From: MFD09286-c1 sp963701015
GTDB taxonomy: Bacteria; Bacteroidota; Bacteroidia; Bacteroidales; DTGW01
Length of the DNA: 64,000 nt
Assembly: GCA_963701015.1 (NCBI GenBank)
Contig: OY969556.1
Coordinates: forward strand, 434,001-498,000
Direction of reading: 5' to 3'
This document shows, piece by piece, positions 20,801 through 27,742 of this stretch (position 1 is the first letter of the stretch; each line of letters begins with the position of its first letter). The translations under genes were made by a program, and so were the position numbers. Below the pieces are notes generated by a model. It was given only the letters and a program-made list of their open reading frames with translations. It did not search any database and had not been told where the DNA came from.

Positions 20801-22569
20801 CAAATACTGTCGGTACACAGTTTAACTGGTATTTTGGAGACGGATCAACATCTTCAGTTTTCAATCCTGTTAAGACTTTTTATAATTATACGCCAAATGA
20901 TACAAATATTGCAATTAAATTAGTAGCTTATTCCGATTATTTATGTTCTGATAGTATTACTAAGACTATTCAATTATATCATCGTCCGGTTGCTGAAATT
21001 GGAGTTGATAGGTATATAGGTTGCCCTCCGTTTACACCTGTGTTTCAAAATAATTCAATAACCTCAGGATCAACTTTTACATGGGATTTTGGAGATCATA
21101 ACCCAGGTTCAACTTTAGTTACAGGAGATAAAACAATTACACATACTTATTATACCAATGCCAGCAATATACTTTCATTTAAAGTTGTACTCGATGCAAT
21201 TACACCTCATAGATGTGATGATACAACGTCTGTTATGGTCAATGTATATCCTTTGGTAACTGCAAAATTTGATACAGTTCAACGAAATTGTAGTCCTATT
21301 GAAGTTCTTTTAAATAACAAATCAACTAACGCTAAATATTACTTATGGAACTTTGGGGATAGCACAACTTCAAACCAAATGGAACCTCGAAAGGTGTTTT
21401 ATAATTTTAATGCTGGTAATAGAACTTTTGCAATTAAATTGGTTGCAAATTCAGAATATAATTGCACTGATTCGAGTGTATACAATTTGGTAGTTTTTCC
21501 AACGCCAGTAACAAATTTTACTGTTGATACTTCGTTGAGGTATTATCCGAATGCAACATTTTATTTTACAAATCTCACTAATCCAGGTCCATGGGTTTAT
21601 GATTGGAATTTTAAAGATGGAAAACATAGCAGTTCTAATGTAGATTTATCACATACTTATACTCCTTGGGGGAAACATAAAGCATGGGGAATCTACAACG
21701 TAGTGCTAACTGCAAAAAATGGGGCATGTATTGATAGTACTTCACAAAATGTAATTTTAGATCCACCAACACCTGTGGCAAGTTTTATTCCACTAAAATC
21801 TGGATGTGCGCCAGTGTGGGGATATTTTAATGACAGTGCTTCAATGTGGGCAGATTATTATTTGTGGGACTTTGGTGATTCAACAACTTCAAAAAGTAAA
21901 TATGCTTATCATACATACTATCAGCCTGGTATATATAATGTTAAACTTACGGTTACTGGCGATGGAGGTTCTGCTTCGCATTATGAAACTGTAAATGTAT
22001 ATGCCAAACCTGTTGTTGACTTTGATGTTCAACCGACTTTAGTTATGATTCCTGATGCCAATATTAAATGTTATAATCAATCGCAAAATGATTCAGCACG
22101 TTTATGGTATTTTGGAGATGGAACAACTGATACATCTAAAAATCCTTTGCACAAGTACGATAAAATAGGTGATTATCTGGTAACACTTACTGCTATTACA
22201 AGTCATGGCTGTACTGATTCGTCCAAAAATCCTATTGATGTAAAAGTATCTGCACAGGGTGCAATATTATTTCCAAATGCTTTTACACCGAATACCAATG
22301 GAACAAGTGATGGGCATTATACACAATTAACCAATATTATATTTCATCCTTATTATGAAGGCGTGGCAGACTATCATCTTGAAATTTATGATCGTTGGGG
22401 AGAATTGTTGTTTACTTCAAATGATGTAACTATTGGTTGGGATGGTTATTTTAAAAACCGTTTATGTAGTCAGGATGTTTACGTTTATAAAGCATGGGGA
22501 AGATATTATAATGGCAAAACCTTTGAAAAAGCTGGAGATTTAACACTTTTGATAAGATATAATAAATAG
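14812..22569 (+). CDS. Giant PKD-repeat protein with T9SS type B (CHU_C) sorting domain
   Basis: A 2585-residue secreted protein. The ATG at 14812 is chosen because it begins a clean signal peptide (MKKLLLFTLYIFSFLGVSAQ); an in-frame TTG at 14794 would add six residues in front of it. Residues about 21-525 resemble the IgGFc-binding N-terminal domain (ALGTDFFIPMQNHW, VYVYQTTGF). Then follow 21 PKD-like beta-sandwich domains of about 85-95 residues, most with the WxFGDG signature, to about residue 2470. The last 95 residues are a gliding-motility type B sorting domain (LFPNAFTPNTNGTSDG, YDRWGELLF, GWDGYFKN). The PorP/SprF-like gene 15 bases downstream is the usual genetic partner of type B cargo. 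Likely an adhesin or gliding-associated filament; no enzyme motif seen. Confidence 0.88.
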   Translation: MKKLLLFTLYIFSFLGVSAQTDSVFWFAVPHATNLHHGGFSGTPTFSAVTSFGGLPAYLRIACTGPTTVTISVPANTWTATNTSGFVPIVKTTSKDTLFSIDMGNFIRASVRCNPKGTGPFLDDTVSFTKFNNGVKIVATGSLVTAYWDNANTNNRDIFSLKGGRALGTDFFIPMQNHWYNHNYTPDTTRNGFTIVATAPGNTTVTIYPSKQLANGTKKTNAGDSIKVTLTQGQTYRVVALKQDSANHIGGTRVHATQNIAITDEDDSTEPLNNGYDYLGDQLVPINIIGDNYIVTSGHLVATAAKNGSYAGRNLEWYYITATQNGTVVSVTNGGGSTIAYPLNAGQQQDIRPPAYTSATPYSIVSSTKPVYVYQTTGFVDEPGAALIPKIDGCTGSQVVYFASPSSPDSLYLNIMAYGSAKDSLFLTYTYKNKLYQYHLNNANFIAVGSTGWYVYNTQKNSFTPLSTPTPPTLNSFGNPQIPYGVACKVYTTIDRFHLGVIAGSTAGAKYGYFSNFSEERGSAQARKGASITKSAVQACFGDTVILVVSGGSTYQWTANVTDPITKVSTPLTNLYMSDPTVSNPSVFPPPGLYQYSVKVSRQCWGDTTMTISVYISPKPVANFNIDNSFKCTPTTTDPIVNFTNTSFGANDYKWWFTNNPSTGVPNLETSSINPIAQTYSANTGTSPQKYTIQLSVYNTQYPQCIAVIQKNLTILPRIVASFSKTATTGCSPLFDKFTNFSTGNTADTLFRWTFGNGNYSISKDTVSQTFQNNYFTGDTAYNVKLLAISPFNCRDSITQAVTVHPFVQANFVVDSTKGCSDLHVTVTNKSNGKATLSYSWNFGDGFTSTLNNPPVHVYTNTGASTQIYNLALTVSDPAALGSCSSTYTIPITVYPKVAASFTQDSLKGCDSLNVHFINTSVTNAAVTYNWDFGDGTSYSSSTIGSVSHQYIHTSSTDVTYTVRLTTLSSNLCQANATSTVTAYAMVKAAFAVDKSNGCSGFTSNIINTSQGGIINYLWNFGDGTGNSSLASPVSHIYSSVTSQNFTLSLNVNNSHGYCKSYYSVPITVNPGAAANFSVNSTGGCNPLTVNFTNTTDLSKTNKIRWEFGDGTSDSIYSPSHIYTNINSTDQTYNVKLIAWSNSTGCIDTTIKTITTYAYIQAAFLVSNTNICSNVPITFTNTSLGGITSSLWNFGDGHTSNLNSPVYSIKNTDTIPKNYNVKLLVQNSHACSKSDSAIVTVNPAILSSFKADNYAGCQPFTINLINLSNIKNASTTTFNWNFGDGVGSTDLNPSHTYTNNTGSDITFPVKLTTVSSYSCTDDTTINFTVYSYVSTDFNFSKSVVCAQELVTIFNNSSPGVTLSKWDFNNDGNSETTINNKSFDTLFNNTKNDTLNYNVKLIGSNVHGCNATTIKTITVNPTAIASFIVKSPTNSIACQPHTVLFKNTSNIAGFSGTTSAWNFADGGTSSAGDTVTHIFFNPSSKDTINNVQLTVFTKSQYGTCSNAANLPITTYAYVKAGFSVPNNLICSGNTISFINSSSFVGTSNASSFINKWDYLGNGTYSTNNLFNFSTTYNIPSTSVAPISYTVKLKASDGNSHCFDSITHSVTIAPKVIAQFQPSPIAVCDSQNVKFTNNTYLVSQNVSGVKSYWDFGDGTSNYTTNSSSFNHLYTNSSTTDVSFPVKLTVVSPFNNCTDDTIINIPVYARTQADFNFTRSGICSDDSLQINNYSIENSSTYTNYWSYGDGNTDNQKASVFSHFYINHTITPTTTNVRLIVQNSHSLCRDTLTRIATIYPKVVVDFAPHDTAGCQPLFVPQFLNKTNLVNVAGTQFNWDFGDSTNSNIANPSHQYINTGATSLTYNVKLSVLSKYGCTGFFTSTATAYSYVGADFKLLNASTCSDFPISIMDNSSSGVTTRNWDFDGNGSTDSLNAKNTFNHIYYNTTNNLNNYNLTLIAKNNQGCSSTTKKVVTIYPKVTAGFTAASGCTPLQASIANTTNTVGTQFNWYFGDGSTSSVFNPVKTFYNYTPNDTNIAIKLVAYSDYLCSDSITKTIQLYHRPVAEIGVDRYIGCPPFTPVFQNNSITSGSTFTWDFGDHNPGSTLVTGDKTITHTYYTNASNILSFKVVLDAITPHRCDDTTSVMVNVYPLVTAKFDTVQRNCSPIEVLLNNKSTNAKYYLWNFGDSTTSNQMEPRKVFYNFNAGNRTFAIKLVANSEYNCTDSSVYNLVVFPTPVTNFTVDTSLRYYPNATFYFTNLTNPGPWVYDWNFKDGKHSSSNVDLSHTYTPWGKHKAWGIYNVVLTAKNGACIDSTSQNVILDPPTPVASFIPLKSGCAPVWGYFNDSASMWADYYLWDFGDSTTSKSKYAYHTYYQPGIYNVKLTVTGDGGSASHYETVNVYAKPVVDFDVQPTLVMIPDANIKCYNQSQNDSARLWYFGDGTTDTSKNPLHKYDKIGDYLVTLTAITSHGCTDSSKNPIDVKVSAQGAILFPNAFTPNTNGTSDGHYTQLTNIIFHPYYEGVADYHLEIYDRWGELLFTSNDVTIGWDGYFKNRLCSQDVYVYKAWGRYYNGKTFEKAGDLTLLIRYNK

Positions 22570-22584
22570 TTTGATTGATTAAGA

Positions 22585-23580
22585 ATGAAAAATAGACTTC
22601 TAGTTATATTGGTATTATTTTCAATTACTTTCAGTTCGCAAAAAATCTTAGGGCAGGATCCTCAATTTACACAATTCTATTCTGTTCCATTATACTTATC
22701 ACCATCCCTGGCAGGTGCAACACAACAACAAAGGTTTGCATTCACCTATCGCCAACAGTGGGTTTCATTACCGGGAAGTTTTGGGACTTATGTGGCGTCG
22801 TATGATCATTATTATCCAAAATTTAATAGTGGATTTGGTTTTTTATTTATGCGCGATCAGGCTGGAAGCGCAAATTTAGGCACTACTTATGCTTCACTAT
22901 TATATTCATATGATATTGTACTTTTTAATGTTTGGCATGTTAGGCCGGGATTAAGTTTTGTATATGATATGTATAGTATTGATTTTTCGAAGTTAAGATT
23001 TTCCGATCAAATTACAGGAATTAATGATATAACCACTAGCAGTGTTACATTTTCCCCATCGTATGAAAATAAAAGTACTATTGACGGATCAGCTTCAACT
23101 ATTGTTTATAATCATAAAACATGGATGGGCATTACCGTTGACCATCTTTTAATGCCCAATTCTTCTTTTTATGGTGATAAAGTTCCGGAATCATTAAAAT
23201 ACACAATTTTTGGAGGTACAAAACTTGTAAATATTGGCCGATTGCTTAAGCCGTCGAATGAATCGGTTTCATTGGCCTTTCAATTGCAATTACAACAGAA
23301 CTATAGACAAATGGATGTGGGTGTTTATTGGAATAATTTGCCATTGGTACTTGGTTTATGGTATAGAGGATTGCCAGGACTTAATTCACAACGCGGAGAT
23401 GCTCTGTCGTTTTTGGTTGGTGCAAAACGCTGGGGATGGAATATTGGTTATAGTTACGATTTTACAATTTCAAATTTAATTGGTTCTACAGCAGGAGCAC
23501 ATGAATTATCTGTGATATATGAATTTTCAACAAACCATCGAAGAAGGAAGATACACGCAATACCTTGCCCGGAATTTTAG
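22585..23580 (+). CDS. PorP/SprF-family T9SS outer-membrane protein
   Basis: A 331-residue outer-membrane beta-barrel of the PorP/SprF family, which helps export or anchor type B T9SS cargo. After a signal peptide ending near SQKILGQ comes the family hallmark DPQFTQFYSVPLYLSPSLAG, then a barrel with repeated aromatic strands (FAFTYRQQW, FGFLFMRDQAGSANLG, PGLNSQRGDALSFLVG) and a C-terminal aromatic strand. Only 15 bases separate it from the PKD-repeat gene, so the two are almost certainly one transcript encoding a cargo and its dedicated partner. Confidence 0.9.
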   Translation: MKNRLLVILVLFSITFSSQKILGQDPQFTQFYSVPLYLSPSLAGATQQQRFAFTYRQQWVSLPGSFGTYVASYDHYYPKFNSGFGFLFMRDQAGSANLGTTYASLLYSYDIVLFNVWHVRPGLSFVYDMYSIDFSKLRFSDQITGINDITTSSVTFSPSYENKSTIDGSASTIVYNHKTWMGITVDHLLMPNSSFYGDKVPESLKYTIFGGTKLVNIGRLLKPSNESVSLAFQLQLQQNYRQMDVGVYWNNLPLVLGLWYRGLPGLNSQRGDALSFLVGAKRWGWNIGYSYDFTISNLIGSTAGAHELSVIYEFSTNHRRRKIHAIPCPEF

Positions 23581-23710
23581 TTTTTTTATTCTTTCTAAAA
23601 AACTATATTTGTGCAATTTCAATCAGGTAAAAAAACGGGCATACTCGTTTAACTTAATTAGAATGAAATTCTATATTCGGGATATTTTTTAATAATTTAA
23701 ATAATTGCAA

Positions 23711-24316
23711 ATGAAAAACATATCATTAATTGTAAATATTGTTTTGGCTGTTGGATTGGGAATAATGCTTATTTTATTCTTTTCATTACGAAGCAAAGTT
23801 AACTCTCTTGAAACACAACCTTCAGTTCCAGGAATTTCAGGATCAGGACGTGTAGTATATGTTAATATGGACACTTTATACAGTAAGTATGATAAATCTA
23901 TTGATGTAAAAGCAAAACTTTCAGATGATCAGAAAAAAGCCGAAGCAGAATTTGCAGCTAAAAAAAATTCTTTTGATAAAAGTGCAAGCGATTATCAGGA
24001 TAAAATGCAAAAAGGACTTTTATTAAGATCGGAAGCAGCAAAAATAGAACAACAATTGAGTGAAGAACAGCAAAGGCTTTATAAATTAAGCCAGGATATT
24101 CAATCAAATCTGGCTGATGAATCACAAGTTCAAAACCGCAAATTATTTAATGATATTGTTAGTTACGTGAAGGAATACAATAAAAACGGAAAATATCAAT
24201 ATATTTTGAGTCATTCCTACGGTGGTAATTTACTTTATGCAAGTGATTCTCTCGATATTACCAAAGAAATTCTGAAAGGGTTGAATGAACAATACAGTTC
24301 AGAAAAGAAAAAATAA
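23711..24316 (+). CDS. OmpH/Skp-family periplasmic chaperone-like protein
   Basis: A 201-residue protein with an N-terminal membrane anchor (about residues 5-25), then RVVYVNMDTLYSKYD, the typical opening of OmpH/Skp domains, a long coiled coil rich in Lys, Glu and Gln (about 60-140) and the closing YILSHSYGGNLLYASDSLDIT. Skp-like proteins escort unfolded outer-membrane proteins; the retained anchor suggests an inner-membrane-tethered form. ATG 23711 is preferred over a TTG two codons upstream. The following glycosyltransferase begins two bases after its stop. Confidence 0.85.
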   Translation: MKNISLIVNIVLAVGLGIMLILFFSLRSKVNSLETQPSVPGISGSGRVVYVNMDTLYSKYDKSIDVKAKLSDDQKKAEAEFAAKKNSFDKSASDYQDKMQKGLLLRSEAAKIEQQLSEEQQRLYKLSQDIQSNLADESQVQNRKLFNDIVSYVKEYNKNGKYQYILSHSYGGNLLYASDSLDITKEILKGLNEQYSSEKKK

Positions 24317-24318
24317 AA

Positions 24319-25590
24319 GTGCGATTTGCCGATGTATATTTTCAGAAACAACCTTTATATTTAAGGTTAATTGATGAAGAACCGGCAACTGATTTAGGTT
24401 TAATTATAATTGTCCCAGCTTATAATGAAAATAATTTAACAGAGGCCTTCGAGGGCCTTTGTTGTTGTGAAATGCCGGCATATTCTGCTGAAGTACTTGT
24501 TTTAATTAACTATCCTGATAATTGCTGTGATGAAATAAAGCAATTTCATCTGAAACAATATCAGTTATTAATGCAATGGGCAAAATTAAAAAACTGTAAA
24601 GGTTTAAAATTTCATATCATTATAAATCAACTTCCTTTAAAAGATGCCGGAGTTGGCCTGGCTCGGAAAATTTTAATGGATGAAGCTTGTTACCGGTTTA
24701 ATTTAAATAACAATGCTAATGGTATAATTGCAAGTTTTGATGCTGATTGTAAGGTCGATGGAAATTATCTTATTTCAATTGAGCAATTATTTAAGAAGAA
24801 TCAAAAATTAAACGGATGCTCAATATATTTTGAACATTTAATTGAAGGTGATGAGTATCCGGAATTTCAATATTTGGCTATCACAAAGTACGAACTTCAT
24901 TTGCGTTATTATATTGAAGCATTGCGTTATGCCGGTTTTCCTTATGCTTTCCATACCATAGGTTCTTGTTTTGCAGTGAAAGCAGATGCTTATGTTAAGC
25001 AAGGCGGAATGAATAAAAGGAAAGCGGGAGAAGATTATTACTTTTTACAAAAAATTATTGCATTAGTTAATTTCACTGAATTAAATTCTACCAGGGTCAT
25101 CCCATCATTGCGTTTGTCAAACAGGGTTCCGTTTGGGACCGGAGCTGCAATGAACAAGATGATGTTAGCAGAAAATATTGAATATTTTACATTTAATCCG
25201 GAAGCATTTGTGCAAATTAAACTGTTTTTTAGCAAAATTGAGAAACTATACAAAGCAAATAAAAATGAAGTAGTAATTTATACATCCGACTTACACATTG
25301 TACTTCAAAATTTTCTTTATAAAAATAAAGCGCTTGAAAAAATAAATGAAATCAAAACTAACAGTAATAGTCTTGCTACTTTTAAAAAGCGCTTTTTTAA
25401 TTGGTTTAACGGATTAATGATTTTACAATTTTTAAACAATTCTCATAATTCGGAGTTTAATAAAATACGGATTGAAGATGCCTGTTTAAGTTTATTGATG
25501 AAAAATGAAATACAATTTAATAATAACAATGCAATTCAACTTCTTAAATTTTTTAGGGATATTCAACGTAATAAGGAATTGTCGAATTAG
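24319..25590 (+). CDS. Family 2 glycosyltransferase
   Basis: A 423-residue GT-A fold glycosyltransferase starting with GTG. It has the nucleotide-sugar-binding opening LIIIVPAYNENNLTEAFEGL (about residues 28-47), a metal-binding SFDADCKVD near 136, an acceptor-region GSCFAVKADAYVKQGGMN and a catalytic-base-like GEDYYFLQK. No transmembrane segment is evident, so it is probably cytosolic or peripheral. Sugar donor and acceptor cannot be told. Two bases separate it from the OmpH-like gene, so they are co-transcribed. It converges on nspC. Confidence 0.85.
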   Translation: MRFADVYFQKQPLYLRLIDEEPATDLGLIIIVPAYNENNLTEAFEGLCCCEMPAYSAEVLVLINYPDNCCDEIKQFHLKQYQLLMQWAKLKNCKGLKFHIIINQLPLKDAGVGLARKILMDEACYRFNLNNNANGIIASFDADCKVDGNYLISIEQLFKKNQKLNGCSIYFEHLIEGDEYPEFQYLAITKYELHLRYYIEALRYAGFPYAFHTIGSCFAVKADAYVKQGGMNKRKAGEDYYFLQKIIALVNFTELNSTRVIPSLRLSNRVPFGTGAAMNKMMLAENIEYFTFNPEAFVQIKLFFSKIEKLYKANKNEVVIYTSDLHIVLQNFLYKNKALEKINEIKTNSNSLATFKKRFFNWFNGLMILQFLNNSHNSEFNKIRIEDACLSLLMKNEIQFNNNNAIQLLKFFRDIQRNKELSN

Positions 25591-25599
25591 AAATGGGAT

Positions 25600-26745
25600 T
25601 CATGAAAGACGATTCTTATAATCATCATAACCAAATTTTCGGATTAATTTGAAACCTGTTTTATTGTTCCAGATTCCTATTGAAGGATGCGGAACGCCAT
25701 TAAATGTTGATGTTTTAACCATTGTATAATGTATCATATCATTAAAAACAATTTTTTCCCCAATTTTCAATTCATGGTCAAATGTCCAATCACCCATATA
25801 ATCGCCTGAAAGACAGCTATTTCCACCAAGACGATAAATATATTTGCCATCATTTTCGTTACAAGCACTTAAAACAACCGGTTTATAAGGCATTTCAAGG
25901 CAATCGGGCATATGTGCTGTAAACGATACATCGAGCATGGCAGTACTTATGCCGGCATTTTCAACAATATCTAAAACTGATGATACCAAATAACCTGTTT
26001 CCCAAGCAAAAGCAGCTCCAGGTTCCATAATAATTGAAAGGTGTGGATAACGACTTTTAAACGCTTTCAAAATATTTACCAAATGTTCAGTATTATAATC
26101 ATTGCGGGTAATTAAATGGCCACCTCCAAAATTTACCCATTTTACTTGCGTTAGCAAATGACCAAAATTTATTTCAAAAGCTTTTAAAGTTTTTTCAAAA
26201 TCATATGAGTTCGACTCACATAATGCATGAAGATGCAAACCATTTATCCCAACAGGCAACTTATTGCCAATTTTCGATGAAATAGTTCCAAGTCTGGAAC
26301 CTGGTGCACATGGATTATATAACAATGTTTTTACTTCCGAAAATTCCGGGTTAACTCGTAGTCCTATATTTATTTCCGGGTTTGTTTTTAAAATATTGGG
26401 ATAAAATCTTTCAAATTGGCTTAACGAATTGAAAGAAATATAACTGCTAATTTTTGCTATATTATCAAAATCTGTTGGGTTATAAGCCGGACAATAGGTG
26501 TGTGCTTTTGTACCCATTTCTTCAAAAGCAAGAATGGCTTCGTTCAATGAACTTGCGGTTGCGTGATTAATACCAAATTCTTTTATAATTTTGAAAACAC
26601 TCCACATTGCAAATCCTTTTAAAGCAAGTATAATTTCTACTTCAGCTTTTTGCTTTACATCTTTTATAATAGACAAGTTTCTGCGCAACAGGTCTTCATC
26701 AACTATATAACAAGGTGAAGGAATTTTTTCGAAATCAATCTTCAT
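25600..26745 (-). CDS. nspC: Carboxynorspermidine/carboxyspermidine decarboxylase
   Basis: PLP enzyme (alanine-racemase fold III) that decarboxylates carboxynorspermidine or carboxyspermidine in the alternative polyamine pathway. Begins MKIDFEKIPSPCYIVDE; the PLP lysine is K43 in ALKGFAMW; later motifs are LHLHALCESNSYDFE, NFGGGHL, IIMEPGAAFAW and LGGNSCLSGDYMGDW. The frame opens 32 codons upstream (26841), but the family normally begins at the ATG at 26745, giving 381 residues. Its usual partner, carboxynorspermidine synthase, is not in the window. Confidence 0.9.
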   Translation of the reverse strand: MKIDFEKIPSPCYIVDEDLLRRNLSIIKDVKQKAEVEIILALKGFAMWSVFKIIKEFGINHATASSLNEAILAFEEMGTKAHTYCPAYNPTDFDNIAKISSYISFNSLSQFERFYPNILKTNPEINIGLRVNPEFSEVKTLLYNPCAPGSRLGTISSKIGNKLPVGINGLHLHALCESNSYDFEKTLKAFEINFGHLLTQVKWVNFGGGHLITRNDYNTEHLVNILKAFKSRYPHLSIIMEPGAAFAWETGYLVSSVLDIVENAGISTAMLDVSFTAHMPDCLEMPYKPVVLSACNENDGKYIYRLGGNSCLSGDYMGDWTFDHELKIGEKIVFNDMIHYTMVKTSTFNGVPHPSIGIWNNKTGFKLIRKFGYDDYKNRLS

Positions 26746-26902
26746 GTGAATTATTTTATTAGCAAATTTATTCAAATTCCCTTTAGGTTGGAAAGGCATA
26801 AATAATTGTTTAGTTAAATTTGTAATATTCCTCGATATCATATATCCAATTAATTTTTCAAATACTTAATTATGCATTGAAATAGGAATTAAGAAAGGAA
26901 TT
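26746..26902. other. Upstream region of nspC
   Basis: AT-rich DNA between nspC and the decayed oxidoreductase. It includes an in-frame upstream extension of nspC judged non-coding. No clear promoter match seen. Confidence 0.35.
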
Positions 26903-27560
26903 AAAAAGAATAAAAAGGCCAATTTAGTTGGTTCATCAGAATTGATTGGTTGCAATTATTTTAATATATTACTAAATGTCACTTATTTTAATAGTGTAAA
27001 AATTTTTGCAAGAGAATCTCAAAGCCTATCATACACTAAACTGAAAGATGTTATAACAGATTTTTCTACAATTGTAAAAATTCCATACACGATTCTAAAT
27101 CATATTTTTTGTTGTTTAGGCGCAACTATGCTAAGGCAAAATTGATGAGAACTTTTGTAAAGTTGAATTTGAATTTGAATTTGAATATCAAAATTTACAG
27201 AGCATTCAAAGTGCGAAAAGTTCCCTGCTATTTTATCATTAGGGGCAAACTAAAACTCGGCAAATTTTTGTTTGCTAATAAAAGGAGCTATGGTAAATGC
27301 AATAAGTAAATTGACTATATTAGGAATATTTATATATATAGGTCGTCAATATTACTTGGGAAAAGAAATGAATGTTGTTTACTGAAGAAATTGGAAAGTT
27401 TATTTTTAAAATTATTAGGAAGTTGAAGGATGAAAAATTAATGAAATATAAGGCAGTTGATGCAAATGATGTAGCCAGTTTGATGATTAAAATTGTAAAA
27501 TTGGAAATTGAAGGAACAAGAATTTTTGAAACACATGAATTTATTTCAAAAAAAAATTAA
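26903..27560 (+). pseudogene. Decayed HTATIP2-like NAD(P)-binding oxidoreductase
   Basis: Remnant of an atypical short-chain dehydrogenase of the HTATIP2/TIP30-like group, reconstructed from three reading-frame segments. About 26912-27145 encodes KKANLVGSSELIG (a degraded Rossmann loop, normally GATGLIG), then VKIFARESQSLSYTKLKDVI and NHIFCCLGATM, matching the family's FCCLGTT. 27109-27309 gives a middle part, and after an in-frame TAA the same frame continues as RSSILLGKRNE, matching RPSLLLGkR. The C-terminal part is in another frame (27372-27560): EEIGKFIF and YKAVDANDVASLM. At least two frame changes, one stop and no usable start: a true pseudogene. A TTGAAT x4 run sits at 27163-27186. Confidence 0.7.
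27163..27186 (+). repeat. Four copies of TTGAAT
   Basis: Perfect hexamer repeat inside the oxidoreductase pseudogene (reads as Leu-Asn repeats in one frame). Probably slippage expansion after loss of selection. Confidence 0.7.
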
Positions 27561-27680
27561 AATAATAAATTAGCATATAATACTTATTATTATTGGGTTA
27601 CACATATAATGAAAAAAAATATGCAATTTATTTTTTACATAAATTAAATATTTTCGATTATTATATAAAAATATATGTTA

Positions 27681-27688
27681 TATATTTG
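27681..27688 (+). promoter_or_regulatory. -7 box of the histone-H1-like gene
   Basis: TATATTTG, an exact TAnnTTTG match 54 bases before the ATG; the -33 region is very AT-rich without a clear TTTG. Predicted 5' leader of about 48 bases. Confidence 0.55.
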
Positions 27689-27742
27689 CGATAAATAATT
27701 AAAAAAATAATTTGAAAATTATTAACAATCAAAATTATATCT

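Noticed and set aside
26746..26841. 32-codon upstream extension of nspC
   Set aside because: The family begins at MKIDFEKIPSPCY; the extension is not conserved-looking.
26942..27560. Three short plus-strand frames of 62-67 codons as separate small proteins
   Set aside because: Read in order they match consecutive parts of one HTATIP2-like oxidoreductase, so they are pseudogene fragments.
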